Assembly (NCBI RefSeq): GCF_023078275.1
Contig: NC_062982.1
Coordinates: 635,001 to 699,000, forward strand
Reading direction: 5' to 3'
Source of the DNA: Leguminivora glycinivorella
Lineage: Eukaryota > Arthropoda > Insecta > Lepidoptera > Tortricidae
DNA length: 64,000 nt
The position numbers were made by a program, and so were the translations under genes. Shown in pieces: positions 28,350 to 39,632 of this stretch (positions within the stretch are counted from its first letter, which is position 1; each line of letters opens with the position of its first letter). The notes beneath the pieces were generated by a model. It saw only the letters and a program-made list of their open reading frames with translations, had not been told where the DNA came from and made no database searches.

Positions 28350-31286
28350 TGTACAAGTGGCAGATGATCTTGACTCAGTTTGCAATATACCTTGTCATGT
28401 ATTGCCTTCCCCTGAATCATTTAGTACCGTATTTAACCAAAACCTACACTTAAAAATCTTAACGTATAATATTCGCAGCATAAATAAAAACTTAAATATG
28501 TTTCTAGTTAATTTGCACCGTACACAAGTGGATTTCGATGTGTTAGTTTTGACGGAATGCAGGCTACAAAACCCGGTCCTGATAGATCAGATCCCGGGAT
28601 ATACTTCTCACTACTCCACCCACAATATTAATCAAAATGGCGGTGTCGTTATTTTTGTTAGGGATCGCTGGATGGCAAACGTATCAGAACCCTGTTTTGA
28701 TGAAGCATGCTGTTTGATGGTGGAAATTCCAAAAAAAGTTACTATTCTCGGTATCTACAGGTCTCCATCTTTCAATTGTCCGACGAGCTTCTTCCGAGAC
28801 CTAGACAATACACTTAACTCCCTTTGTCCTGTCGATCAGTTAGTCCTGGCTGGTGACATTAACATTGACACCTTAGTCCAACGAGCCAGCACAACAGAAT
28901 ATCTTTGTTTATTAGCAGAACATGGTCTGTCACCCGCAATCACCTTGCCCACTCGCCAAGAAGCCTGCTTAGATCATATATTTGTCAGAGCCAATGCACA
29001 AGTTACTGGTGTGATCTGTGACTTTAATATAACTGATCATAACGCTGCAGCTATCCAAATAAATAATAGTAAATACACACATTCTTCCAGTTCTTTTAAG
29101 CCTAGCAGATTAAAAACCTTAATCGATTTTGAAAGTGTAACGCGGGAGCTCTCAGAAACGAACTGGCAAAAAGTGTTGGACGCGGCTGACGTAAACGAAG
29201 CAACAAATTGCTTTGTGTCCATCGCTCGAAGGGTCATCGATAAACACTCAAGACAGGTTAGGATTCCTAGATCTAGATTTACTTTGAAACCATGGATGAC
29301 TCCTGGCCTTTTTCGTTGTATTCGGCATCGAGACAAACTGCACGCAAAGGCTAGGCGATTTCCAAACGATGCAATTCTTCAAATCTCTTACTGTAGATAC
29401 AAAAATTTTTGTAACGATCTCTTAAAAAAACTTAAGGAAGAATATGAAAAACACGAACTTTCAACAAGTTCTAACAATACAAAAAAGCTTTGGAAAACCG
29501 TTAAAGACGTATGCAATATGAATAAGACTAACTCTCAACCTCACGCTCTTCTCTCCACTTCAGACCCTGGAGAATCTTTAACTAAATGTAACAAATTCTT
29601 TTCGTCCGTGGGTCAGAATTTAGCTGAACAAATTCTTACACAAATAGGGGAAAGCGAGGAAAGTTTGGCCAGCAAAGTTCGATGTGAGAAAGCTACAAAT
29701 TTCTCATTCTTTATGCAGCCTACGGACTTTAGAGAAATAGATACTATTATCATGCAGTTAAAAGACGATAGTGCACCAGGTTTAGATGGGTTTAGCAATA
29801 AACTCCTAAAACATATTAAGAACACCATCAGTGTGCCACTTACTCATATCTGTAATCTCAGTCTTAGCACAGGTTGTTTCCCTAATCATTGGAAGACTGC
29901 TTCCGTTACCCCAATTCATAAAGCCGGTGCTAAACAAATTCCCGGAAACTACAGGCCGATATCACTCCTCAGCGCATTTTCCAAAATTATAGAAAAGCTT
30001 GTGAATTCAAGACTCGTCAATTATCTGGAAAACTTTGGTCTACTATCTGACAGACAATTCGGCTTCCGACGGAATCGATCCACAGAGGACGCCACTTCTC
30101 TTCTAGTCAACCTTGTTTCTGCTTACTTAGACAAAAATCTTAAGTGCATAGGCGTCTTCCTGGATCTAGCCAAGGCTTTTGATTCTGTATCGATTCCAAT
30201 ACTGCTCCGCAAATTGCAAAACGTTGGTATACGTGGCGTCCCGCTGTCATGGTTTGAAAGCTATCTCACTGGAAGAAGGCAGCTAGTCAAAATAGATTCA
30301 CACAAAAGTCCAGAAGAACCTATCAATTTTGGAGTTCCTCAGGGCAGCATTCTCGGTCCCACCCTTTTTACGATCTATATAAACGATATTTTGACACTCC
30401 ACATTCCAAATTCCGAAGTTATATGCTACGCTGATGACACTGTAATCGTTTTCAATGACAAGAGCTGGGAAAGTGTAATCGCTACAGCTGAGAATGGTAT
30501 GAAAATTGCAGCGCACTGGTTTAGTACTAATCTCCTTACTCTAAATAGCGACAAAACCAAATTCTTATGCTTCCACAAAACAGCTTTATCCAAACCTCCG
30601 TTTGATCCCAGGATAAAAATACATCAATGTAGTGATCTTTCTAGCAATATTTGTAACTGCAATTACATTCAACGTACTGACGTGATAAAGTACCTAGGGT
30701 TGCTAGTAGACGAAAAACTAGATTTTAAACGCCATATTCGTAATCTCGCTGATAGAATTAGGAAATGTATTTTCATTTTTAAAAACTCCGTAATTCGGCA
30801 TGCAAACCGTTGCTAAAAATGGTCTACATCGCGCTGTGTCAACCAATTATCAGTTATTGCATCTCAGTTTGGGGCGGAGCACCTAAGACAACAATGCTAG
30901 AACTTGAAAGAGCTCAGCGCTCCGTCTTAAAGGTAATGTTAAAGAAATCCTTCCGATTCCCAACTTCAGATCTTTATGCTGAAGCAAAAGTTCTAACCGT
31001 CCGTCAATTATTCCTGCATAAAGTAGTTCTGCTTGCACATATCTCCTCCAAGCATTTGACTTGTTACAATTCGCTCCTTAAGAAACGAGTATTTACGTTA
31101 CCGGTTCCAAAGGTATCCTCTGCTTTTGCTAGACGATTTGGGGATTATATTAAGATAGCAGCCTACAACGCTATTCTCAAGTACTGTGATATAAAAGGCA
31201 GTAGTGTAAATGAGGCCAAAACTTTTAAACTACTCCAGTCACTGAGTTACATAGAGACAGAAGCAATTTTGTATAGAGTCACTTAA
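28339..31286 (+). pseudogene. LINE B ORF2: APE endonuclease and RT, one frameshift
   Basis: Residues 1-230: LTYNIRSINKN, LVLTECRL, GGVVIFVRD, IYRSPSF, LAGDINIDT, CLDHIFVR and ITDHNA form the APE endonuclease. The reverse transcriptase follows with APGLDGFSNKLLKHI, NYRPISLLSAFSKIIEK, FGFRRNRSTEDA, FLDLAKAFDSV, GVPQGSILGPTLF and the catalytic YADD near residue 696. The frame breaks around 30780-30790 at a run of five A: the first frame stops at 30816, and the correct continuation (LLKMVYIALCQPIISYCISVW) runs to TAA at 31286. One added A would restore it. It could be an assembly error in a homopolymer or a real inactivating deletion. ATG at 28339 overlaps the end of the middle frame. Confidence 0.9.
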
Positions 31287-31414
31287 CAACTCACCTTTCA
31301 ATCTGTAATTCTAGTGTAGAATATTTGAATATAAGCCTTAATATAATTATGTTTATGTTAACTTAGATATAGTTTGCATGTACCTAACGAAACTCAGATA
31401 CAAAATTGTAATTG

Positions 31415-31512
31415 GTTCCCCGCGATACAGGTGTAACCTAGTGCGGGGGCCTCTGGTAACTAAAGATTGTAAAACTTTTAGAAAATAAACTATTCTATTC
31501 TATTCTATTCTA
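31415..31512 (+). other. LINE B 3' end: hairpin and (TATTC)n tail
   Basis: CCCCGC (31418-31423) can pair with GCGGGG (31443-31448) around a 19-base loop, about 43 bp before the pentanucleotide tail. RT recognition of a 3' hairpin or of terminal short repeats is known for several LINE groups, so this pair may be the template recognition signal. Inference only. Confidence 0.5.
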
Positions 31513-32690
31513 AATGCGAGTTATTCCTTTTGTTGGGGCTTCGCCTTCTGCTTTGCAATTCGTAACTGAATCTACCTACACGAGAATTCATGCAATTTAT
31601 TAAAAGTAATTTTAAGGAAGAACACTTAATATGTTTCTTAAAATACTATGAATAAAATTTGTAAGTAGGTATAGGTATATCTGACAAGTAATTTCGAAAG
31701 GGATTTTTGATTATGAATAAGCCCTCATAGAAAACACCCCTAAAACGGATACAAGAAGTATTATTTTTGTTGTCAAAAAGGGTATAATAGTTGTGACCAT
31801 GTTTTTGTTCTTGTTCTTGTCCAAATATTGGAAATTTTCTATTAGATAACAAATCGTCTGGTTGAGGTAGCTGGTCTTCGCGGCGACTTCCTAGCACAAT
31901 CAATGTCAGCATTGCGATACAGCGAGGAAATGTCGCCAGTATCCTTGATACAATACCTCAAGGATCTATTGTAGACATTAGCTAGCTTTTAAGTTTAGTC
32001 TTATTTTTTTGTATAACTTTATTATGTGAATATGTTCATGTAAATAAATAATATGAATCGCTTAATAACAATTTAAAATTAAGCGTTGAAAAATTTTAAT
32101 TTTTTTATATCATCTTAAAGCCCCGGAAGTTAAATTTTCTCATTTTTCCTTACTTATTTAACCCGTTTCGTGACCTCGCGGTCTTTTTAAAAGCATTACA
32201 AAACGGAGTCAGTAGGTTGCAGTCAATGGCTAAATAAAGCACCGCCCTTGAAGCCCTCAACCCTCTACTAAAGGGCCGTTCGAAAACCGTATCTTTACAA
32301 ATAGGCTTATTTAGAGGCGAAATAATTTGAGCGAAAAAAATTGGAACAAGAAGGAATTTCGTTTTGAAATTTATTGGGCTATGAATAGATGTTTTTTTTC
32401 TAATTCATGCCTCGTTTGTTATATGTATTTAAATATTTATATTCAAAAATTAGTTTATGGTTGATTATTATGTATTAATAAATATTTATAAACGAATCAA
32501 TTATTTTTGTAGTCGGTATTCAAAAAATTAGTTTATGTGTTGATTAGTAGTTACATTATAAAATTTTTTGTTAAATAAATTTATTTGTTGATTTTTAGTG
32601 GTTCCTAAATATTATAGTGAAAGAATTATCATTGAGGAGTTGACCTTCCATCATCAATAAGTCTTAAAATTATACCATCAGGCGTAAATA
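31513..32690. other. Gene-free AT-rich region
   Basis: Only short open frames, no recognised repeat or motif apart from simple AT-rich tracts such as those near 32420-32590. Confidence 0.5.
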
Positions 32691-32887
32691 TAACATTTGA
32701 AGAGTTCCCTCGATTTCTCCAAGATCCCATCATCAGACCCCGACTTGGTGCCAATGGGACCATCTTGGGGTTATACCCGTTCGATCAAAAACAAAAAATT
32801 TGAAAATCGGTCCACGATTCTCGGAGATATCGAGTAACATACAAAAAAAAAAAAAACCTCCTCCTTTTTTGAAGTCGGTTAAAAAAT
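32690..32887. repeat. Dispersed repeat ending in GAAGTCGGTTAAAAAA
   Basis: The stretch from GAAGAGTTCCCTCGATTTCT through CAAGATCCCATCATCAGACC and GAAAATCGGTCC to a poly(A) run and GAAGTCGGTTAAAAAA has the look of a repeat I know as common in lepidopteran and other insect genomes. There is no second copy in this window, so it rests on recognition. Confidence 0.45.
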
Positions 32888-33015
32888 AGGGTAAACTCGC
32901 CTCATTCAGTGACACGCCTAATTCGGTGAAACAACCAAAAATCGTCTTTCGGAATAGTGCTTCAAAGCTTGTATCACCGAACTAGGAGTGTTAGCGAATG
33001 AGGCGAGTTTACCCT
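32888..33015. mobile_element. 128-bp MITE with perfect 20-bp terminal inverted repeats
   Basis: agggtaaactcgcctcattc at 32888-32907 is matched exactly by its reverse complement at 32996-33015. The interior has a further weak inverted pair (TCGGTGA against TCACCGA). TA-rich edges suggest a TA or TWA target. Confidence 0.8.
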
Positions 33016-33810
33016 TAGGTACACAAAAATAAGCACTACGAGATTCTGGAACTATGCCACTATTTTGTTTTGGGTACATGAAATTAAATTGCAAATTGCA
33101 ATGAAACCAAAGCGTGACACGAACGACTTGTATGTACCATCAAATGCTGCAAGATTGCCTACCCAGCCTAACATTGCCTAGCTCGAAAAATAGTGATTTA
33201 TTGCCGAAAAGCAGTTTATAATAAGCTACTTATAATGGCGGTTACTGTATTATCTCCCAAGACTTCGATTTAGACACCAATTTTGATTAGAACTACCATT
33301 TAAGACCCAGGCAATGTTAGGCAGTTAGTTATACTTTTTGGAACGGTACCTACTTTTTTTAAGGACCGCGTACAGACACAACGCTCATATGCCGTAACTG
33401 GCAAGCGGCCAACTTCATCGATCGGTTACGTAACGTAACTCCAGTTTTTCTGGACTGAGGCTTGAATAACTGTATCTATCGGGGATAAATAATCTTTTGA
33501 TACTGGCTGTGGTACGTGAAACTTGTTGTTCATACTCAAGTTAGGAATATAATATATTTTGCTACTGTAAACACATGCATATCTCTCATCGTCGTGGATA
33601 CATAATTATGCTTGGATTTGTAAATAAATAAATAAATATTGGGTTAAATTGTGGCGTAGGCGAGAGGCTGGCAACCTGTCACTTCAATGTCACAGTTTCG
33701 TCTTCTGTCAACCCCTTATTTGCCAAGAGTGGCACTGAAACGAGTAGTTTCAGGTGCTCTGCCTACCCCTTCATGGGATACAGGCGTGATTGTATGTATG
33801 TTGTATGTAT
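33016..33810. other. Gene-free region
   Basis: No coding frame or repeat copy is supported. The stretch 33650-33800 (GGCGAGAGGCTGGCAACC and GGGATACAGGCGTGA motifs) looks like a LINE-type 3' tail or a repeat, without a partner here. Confidence 0.35.
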
Positions 33811-34055
33811 GTATATTGGGGACACTTTACACAGATCAACATAGCCCCAAACTAAGCAAAGCTTGTACTATGGGTGCTAGGCGACGATATACATACTTAA
33901 ACTGATAAATATATACTAATATACATAGACTAATATACATGTATGACTCAGGAACAAATATCTGTGCTCTTCACACAAATGCCCTTACCGGGATTCGAAC
34001 CCAGGACCGCGGCTCAGCAGGCAGGGTCACTACCGACTGAGCCAGATCGGTCGTC
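33811..34055 (-). mobile_element. tRNA-derived SINE, near full length
   Basis: On the minus strand it begins with a tRNA-like head: A box TGGCTCAGTCGGTAG (34044-34030) and B box GGTTCGAATCC (34001-33991). The body carries ATTTGTGTGAAGAGCACAG, GCACCCATAGTACAAGC and TTTGGGGCTA, and the end GTGTCCCCAATA is followed at the target by an AT-rich tail. Partial copies lie at 37827-38037, 45149-45219 and 50199-50262. RNA polymerase III would transcribe it from the two boxes. Confidence 0.85.
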
Positions 34056-34410
34056 AAATTTGTAAAAGCTGCAGTTACCGTCTTGCTTTAATTGCAGATT
34101 ACAGTCACCTTCATAAATATGTAATGATTTCTGTACCTTGTCACATTAACGTCTTGTTTGAAATGTCATACAAAATTGTCAACGATTAAAAGCGACAAGG
34201 TACAGAAATCATCACTTAATGCTGGTGACTGTACCTACTCTGTATAGCCAAATCCGCAAAAGCTATCTCTCTTCCATATTTGCGTGGCATAGCTTGACTG
34301 CGCTTCGATCAGCGTCTAATAGCCTCAACGATTATTTTATTTCAGCTACTTAAGCCGCGGCACCTCGTGGTCAGAAACGTCAAGTTCGATTACCCATAGA
34401 TGCTTACTTA

Positions 34411-34570
34411 GATTATTATAAATGGGAAAGTGTGTGTGTCTGTTTGTTTGTCCGTCTTTCACGGCAAAACGGAGCGACGAATTGACGTGATTTTTTAAGT
34501 GGAGATAATTGAAGGGATGAAGAGTGACATAGGCTACTTTTTATCTCTTTCTAACGCGAGCGAAGCTAGT
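34411..34570 (+). repeat. SINE-like repeat family S, copy 3
   Basis: GATTATTATAAATGGGAAAG, GTCCGTCTTTCACGGC, ATTGACGTGATTTTTTAAG and an end CGAAGCTAGT. It is slightly shortened at the 3' end relative to 18221-18400. Confidence 0.75.
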
Positions 34571-34638
34571 ATATTCTATATAATTATGTAAAGACAAATA
34601 ATCGATGGAATCAGGCGTTACTTTGCGGAAATCCATGT

Positions 34639-34944
34639 TAATCATAAACTAGAACGTTCCTTTGCTAATCCGCGAATTGATAACGTGCAAGTCAATCAGT
34701 GCTAACCTGTTGTACTTACTTGCGTATTTTTTACATGCAATTAATTTTCCCACCCTCCCACCGCAAAAATAAATAAATATATAAATAAATAAATATTTGC
34801 GTATTTATTTTTATTTTTGCGGTGGGAGGGTGGGAAAATTAATTGCATGTAAAAAATACGCAAGTAAGTACAACAGGTTAGCACTGATTGACTTGCACGT
34901 TATCAATTCGCGGATTAGCAAAGGAACGTTCTAGTTTATGATTA
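34639..34944. repeat. Perfect palindrome, 135-bp arms, 36-bp loop
   Basis: The arm 34639-34773 is matched without mismatch by the reverse complement of 34810-34944. The loop is an (AAAT)n-rich spacer. The outer part of each arm, cgcggattagcaaaggaa then GTTCTAGTTTA, closely matches the LINE ORF2 sequence at about 8053-8082, so the arm includes a LINE-derived piece. The absence of any mismatch implies a very recent origin, gene conversion between arms, or an assembly fold-back artefact. Confidence 0.9.
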
Positions 34945-36480
34945 TGTATAGACACACAGCTCTTTTTGTTTACCATTGATAATCGCTGAAGAGTAATTTA
35001 ATCCGCTACTTTTGACACTGACTAAGTACAGCCATTAGCAGGCATTTGTGCCATTTATACACATTTACATGTATAAATGAAGAAGTGCATGTAAATCATC
35101 ATCATCAATCATTTAAGAGTTGGACTCTTGTCGGTGGAGCAACTTCCATGCGTGCCTTTGAGTCATTATGTTTAATTACTCAATGATGCGTGCCGGTCTT
35201 CTGCTTTCCTTTTGACTTCCTGATACGACACAACGTTGATTTTTGCATGTAAATATACCTACACAAATAACAAATAACTCTTGCTCATATTATACACGTG
35301 TACGTTTATCCCGAAGCCAGTTTACCCCAAGATATTAAATCCATGATATTTATTAATCTTCTTAACCTCGAATCAAATATCCTGTCTGCCAAACACAACG
35401 CGAGTTTCGACAGGTCTGAAGACTCCGAGATTGGGTTTCGAATCCGTGCAGTGTCGGGGCTGGAAATACGATACTGTGAGGATAAATTGATTTAACTTCT
35501 TTATAGGATTAGTATGAACATAGTTATAGCACATCTCGGACACTGGCGATCAAATATATGAAAGAGGCGCGTTCCTAGCACACATTCTAAGCTCGTGTAG
35601 GTGAACGCGTATATGCACTATGCTTGTATGAGTGAAATATGACAGGTCGACTGTTCGTGTTTTTGACAGGCGGTCTGTGAGGTAACCGATCTAGGGGATG
35701 GGCGGCACTTTCAGCGGTAAGCGGGAGTGGCCATACTGTACGATAGTACTCTTTATTATACTGTAGTTATAGTTAAACACTTACTCGTAGTATCAGAGTC
35801 GTCTTCAGATATTTTTCTTGTAATTGATTGCAGCTGAATTCATTCATAATTTCTCCTTGCAATTTCGCAGCTCAAAGTACATGCCTATTCAAATTTTATT
35901 GCCAACTTGTCATGAATAACTAACCTAACCTAAGCCTTGGTCGATGTTTATACTCGTATACCCTTGATCCGTATGTTAGACTTCTTGAAAAAACTATAAA
36001 ACTTTTAACTAAGCGCTCATTATTTCTGAGTCATCCTAATAAATATATTGTAACTACAGTATTTTTTTTATTATATGTGGGCTTACACTTAGCCATAGAC
36101 TAGCCAAAGGCAAAGACGTGGCCTACGATAGAGTGAGCTAGCCAAGAAGATGCCTGTTCACCCTAAATTTGAAGGTTAACATCCTTATTCCTGTATTTAT
36201 TTTTTACGGGTTTCAATACCTATCGGTTATTATTTATTATTTTCTACTATCTCATTGTTCTTTATACCTTTAGCTCATTATTGTGACAGTTGCCTCTCCC
36301 ATTCAGCTTTTGATCATAAAAGCTGTCAAACGTATTGAGGAAAACCAAAAAGAAAACACAATAAAAAGTATTCCTTCTAAGTTTAGCGAACGGAAACGCC
36401 AACTTTTCCTGAATTATTATTGGACTAGAAAGGGGACAGCAATAGAAAATATAAAGAGACAGGGTAAACAAAGGAAATAA
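34945..36480. other. Gene-free region with two repeat fragments
   Basis: 35096-35240 (CATCATCATCAATCATTTAA, GTCGGTGGAGCAACTTCC) looks like a dispersed repeat. 35528-35595 is the partner of 85-172. Otherwise nothing supports a gene. Confidence 0.45.
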
Positions 36481-36483
36481 TGA

Positions 36484-36560
36484 TTCTTTTGGGAATAGGC
36501 TAAAATCGGTGAGCTCCATCTTAGCTCTGTCTTCACTTCCCATCAGGTGTGACTAGGGTC
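36484..36560 (+). repeat. Short repeat, partner at 61140-61260
   Basis: CGGTGAGCTCCATCTTAG followed by CTCTGTC here matches the reverse complement of 61163-61190 (GACAGAGTCTAAGATGGAGC then TCACCG). Both are followed by AGGCTATT or its complement. A SINE-like origin is likely, because the other copy has a poly(T) flank. Confidence 0.5.
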
Positions 36561-36712
36561 AATGCTGGCCGAGGCGAGACAATCAGACGCTACGTGGCGA
36601 TGGAAATCGAAACTCAGTCTGTCTCTGTCGCGCCACTAGAGCCTAGCCGAAATGATAACCTTCCTATCTAACGCTGGACGCTGATTCAAATGCAGTCTGA
36701 CTGTGTCGCGCC

Positions 36713-36931
36713 TAAGGTACAGCAGCGGAGCAAATCTCGACTGGGGACAAATATAACTGGTCCATTTTTTCCATGTTTTACAATGTTTGCATTATTAAAT
36801 AGAGTGTCCACCGTTATATATGGTACACGTGTTCAGTGGATATATGTAGAACTCAACATCATAGTGTAATAATGGAAAAGATGGATTAGTTACAATTGCC
36901 TCCCAGTCGAGATTTGCCCCGCTTTACCTTA
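36713..36931. mobile_element. MITE family M3, copy 2
   Basis: Palindromic: TAAGGTACAGCAGCGGAGCA at the left, GCCCCGCTTTACCTTA at the right. The inner blocks TCTCGACTGGGGACAAA and CCCAGTCGAGATTTG are inverted, and ATTAAATAGAGTGTCC lies centrally. Uninterrupted, it serves as the template for recognising the split copy at 19498/25521. Confidence 0.8.
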
Positions 36932-37027
36932 TACGGAAGAGCGATAGAGATAGCTTCGATAACGGTATTATCATAAGCGGTTGTGCATTTGGCTACGTAG
37001 TACGTACTCAGAAGAGCAATAGGGAGA

Positions 37028-37577
37028 GATAAACCGGCCAAGAGCGTGTCGGGCCACGCTCAGTGTAGGGTTCCGTAGTTTTCCGTATTTTTCTCAAAAA
37101 CTACTAAACCTATCAAGTTCAAAACAATTTTCCTAGAAAGTGTTTATAAAGTTCTACTTTTGTGATTTTTTTCATATTTTTTAAACATATGGTTCAAAAG
37201 TTAGAGGGGGGGACGCACTTTTTTTTCCTTTAGGAGCGATTATTTCCGAAAATATTAATATTATCAAAAAACGATCTTAGTAAACCCTTATTCATTTTTT
37301 AATACCTATCCGACGTTGGGGTTGGTATATCACACGTTGGGGTTGGAATGAAAAAATATATCAGCCCCCACTTTACATATAGGGGGGGGTACCCTAATAA
37401 AACATTTTTTTCCATTTTTTATGTTTGCACTTTGTTGGCGTGATTGATATACATATTGGTACCAAATTTCAGCTTTCTAATGCTTACGGTTACTGAGATT
37501 ATCCGCGGACGGTCGGACAGACAGACAGACATGGCGAAACTATAAGGGTTCCTAGTTGACTACGGAACCCTAAAAAA
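37028..37577 (+). repeat. Repeat family D, near full-length copy
   Basis: About 550 bp from GCGTGTCGGGCCACGCTCAG and GTAGGGTTCCGTAGTTTTCC to CATGGCGAAACTATAAGGG and GACTACGGAACCCTA. The interior carries TTGAACCATATG-type sequence (reverse), a G-run, ACGTTGGGGTTGGAATG and GTACCAAATTTCAGC. The ends form inverted repeats around GGGTTCCGTAGT. Other copies: 44586-44970 (minus, truncated), 49628-49829 (internally deleted) and 63441-63978 (minus). Confidence 0.8.
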
Positions 37578-37826
37578 GGATGGTATTACTCGGCTAGGTA
37601 CTTAAGAGATTATATGAGAATGTTGTGTTGACGATATTATTATTGTTATTGCCCATTGAGATGGCAAAAGCTATAGCAGTATTGTAGTTTGTTGTGCTAT
37701 TTTTATTGGGTATAAAGATTGACATAATACTTTATAAAACATTTATAAGAGAGGTTGCGATTGTAGGAATTTGTTAATTTATTAGAGCTGTTTTATTTAA
37801 ATAATAAAATAAAAATAAATAAATAT

Positions 37827-38037
37827 TGGGGACACCTTACACAGATCAACTTAGCCCCAAACTAAGCAAAGCTTGTACTATGGGTACTAAGCGACGATAT
37901 ACATACTTAAATAGATATATACATACTTGTATACATAGAAAACATCCATGACTCAGGACCAAATATCTGTGCTCATCACACAAATAAATGCCCTTACCGG
38001 GATTCGAACTCAGGACCGCAGCTTAGCAGTCCGCGTC
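37827..38037 (-). mobile_element. tRNA-derived SINE, partial copy
   Basis: It carries the same body as 33811-34055 (GGGGACACCTTACACAGATC, AGCAAAGCTTGTACTATGGG) and the B box region CGGGATTCGAACTCAGG, but the A-box end is replaced by unrelated sequence after 38037. Preceded by an AAATAAATAAATA tail. Confidence 0.8.
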
Positions 38038-38204
38038 GTAGGAACTTTGTAGGTAGGTATTACCTAATTTGATCATGAATATACTCAACTGAATCCCATT
38101 TCAAAAGAATTATAAATGTCAAAACTTAGTACCTAATTGTTTAAATCAGCAGCGTCCTGAAATCTCGATTTCTCGGACTTGGCTTCTAAAACAAACTTCT
38201 CAGC

Positions 38205-38427
38205 TAAGGTACAGCGGGAGCGGGGCAAATCTCAACTGGGAGGCAAATGTAACTGGTCCATTTATTCCACGTTTTACAATGTTTGCATTATTAAATAACG
38301 TGGCCACCGGTTATATATGGCAGGCGTGTTCAGTGGATGCATGTAGAACTCAACATCATAGTGTAATAATGGAAAAAATGGATTAGTTACAATTGCCCCG
38401 CTGTCGAGATTTGCCCCGCTGTACCTC
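38205..38427. mobile_element. MITE family M3, copy 3
   Basis: TAAGGTACAGCGGGAGCGGG at the left and TTTGCCCCGCTGTACC at the right, with inner TCTCAACTGGGAGGCAAATG and TGTCGAGATTTGCCCC. The central ATGCATGTAGAACTCAACAT block matches copies at 36.8 and 49.1 kb. Confidence 0.8.
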
Positions 38428-38554
38428 ATCTTCAAACAGTAACCTACAAAGTCATACAATTGTACAAGCATTATAAGTAACCTAGAAAGACATATAAAAG
38501 AACTGCACAAGCATTAGAAACTTACATAAGTATCATTAGGTCATTAAACCCAGT

Positions 38555-38830
38555 CACCTAGTGCTCGCACGGGTCACTGCCCCCGTATCGACCAGGCTCA
38601 CTACCACAAGTTTTACACGTTTATAGATACGGAAATTGATAGTGTAAACGTCAAGAAGAATGACATTGTTAGGAGAAAGTCTGGAGTTTTTCAAAAAAGG
38701 AGTTTGGAGAATTCTAAAAAGTCGGCAACGCGAAGTAATAGGTACCTCTGGAGTTGCAAGCGTCCATAGAAAACGGCGACTGTTTACCATCAGACGGACC
38801 GTATGCTTGTTTGTCACATTTGGTTTAAAA
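38555..38830 (-). repeat. Short dispersed repeat, copy of 19050-19190
   Basis: On the minus strand it reads through CAAACAAGCATACGGTCCG, CTGATGGTAAACAGTCG, GCAACTCCAGAGGTACC and GCGTTGCCGACTTTTTAG, the same order of blocks as at 19050-19190. Confidence 0.5.
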
Positions 38831-38921
38831 AAAGGAACAGCGCTAGCCGGTTATTTTCCTAATAGTAATCAGTACCTACATAAAGTTATTACATTTTGTT
38901 TGTGGACAGCTAAGAACCCTG

Positions 38922-39158
38922 TAAGGCACTGGTCCCACCGCGAGCTAGTAAGCTATGAGCTATCGGCTATAAAAACGAACAAAAGATAAGCACTCCCGTT
39001 TAAATAAAAGAGACACGGCGATGTTTATAGTTACTCGCCCAGCGGTGAGCTATTAATATCGCCGTGTCTCTTTTATTTACACGGGAGTGCTTATCTTATG
39101 TTCGTTTTTATAGCCGATAACTGATAGCTTGCTAGCTCGCGATGGGACCAGTGCCTAA
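38922..39158. mobile_element. MITE family M1, copy 2 (TAA duplication)
   Basis: The 231-bp palindrome 38925-39155 (GGCACTGGTCCCACCGCGAG to the inverse) is flanked by TAA at 38922-38924 and 39156-39158. The inner AAAAGAGACACGGCGAT blocks are inverted around the centre. Confidence 0.85.
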
Positions 39159-39183
39159 GGACCCTACAAATTCATATCCTTAG

Positions 39184-39420
39184 TTAGGCACTGGTACCAC
39201 CGCGAGCTAGTAAGCTATGAGCTATCGGCTATAAAAACGAGCAAAAGATAAGCAGTCCCGTGCAAATAAAAGAGACACGGCGATTTTAATAGCTCACCGC
39301 TGGGCGAGTAACTATAAACATTGTCGTGTCTCTTTTATTTACACGGGAGTGATTATCTTTTGTTCGTTTTTATAGCCGATAGCTCATAGCTTACTAGCTC
39401 GCGGTGGGACCAGTGCCTTA
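39184..39420. mobile_element. MITE family M1, copy 3 (TTA duplication)
   Basis: The 231-bp palindrome 39187-39417 is flanked by TTA on both sides. It lies only 25 bp from copy 2, each with its own target duplication, so these were separate insertions and not one tandem duplication. Confidence 0.85.
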
Positions 39421-39632
39421 GCTTACTATCTAAATTTTATCTAGCTACATAAACTTATTAAGCGCCGGTTGCATCAAACCGTCTGTCACCGGTAAAGCGT
39501 TCGTTAAATTTTATTGTTTGGGAAGTTCCATAGACGTTTACTGCTTGACGATGATGTGTCTGCCAAATGTGGTTGATGCAACTGGCCCTAAGTAGATACT
39601 AGTATATAGTGAACATCGTGTAAGTATACTTG

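Larger units (their letters stand above)
27060..31512 (+). mobile_element. LINE element B (CR1/Jockey-type), about 4.45 kb
   Basis: In order: truncated ORF1, a ~570-bp spacer with an open middle frame, ORF2 with one frameshift, a short 3' UTR with a small GC hairpin, and a (TATTC)n tail at 31491-31511. The 5' border near 27060 is inferred from where ORF1-like sequence starts. ORF1 is clearly related to that of element A but well diverged (by eye under half of residues identical), and ORF2 more so, so A and B are different families. No target duplication was found. Confidence 0.8.

Noticed and set aside
33985..34050. tRNA gene
   Set aside because: A and B boxes are present, but no cloverleaf acceptor pairing is visible and the sequence runs on into a SINE body found in three other partial copies. 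It is a SINE head.
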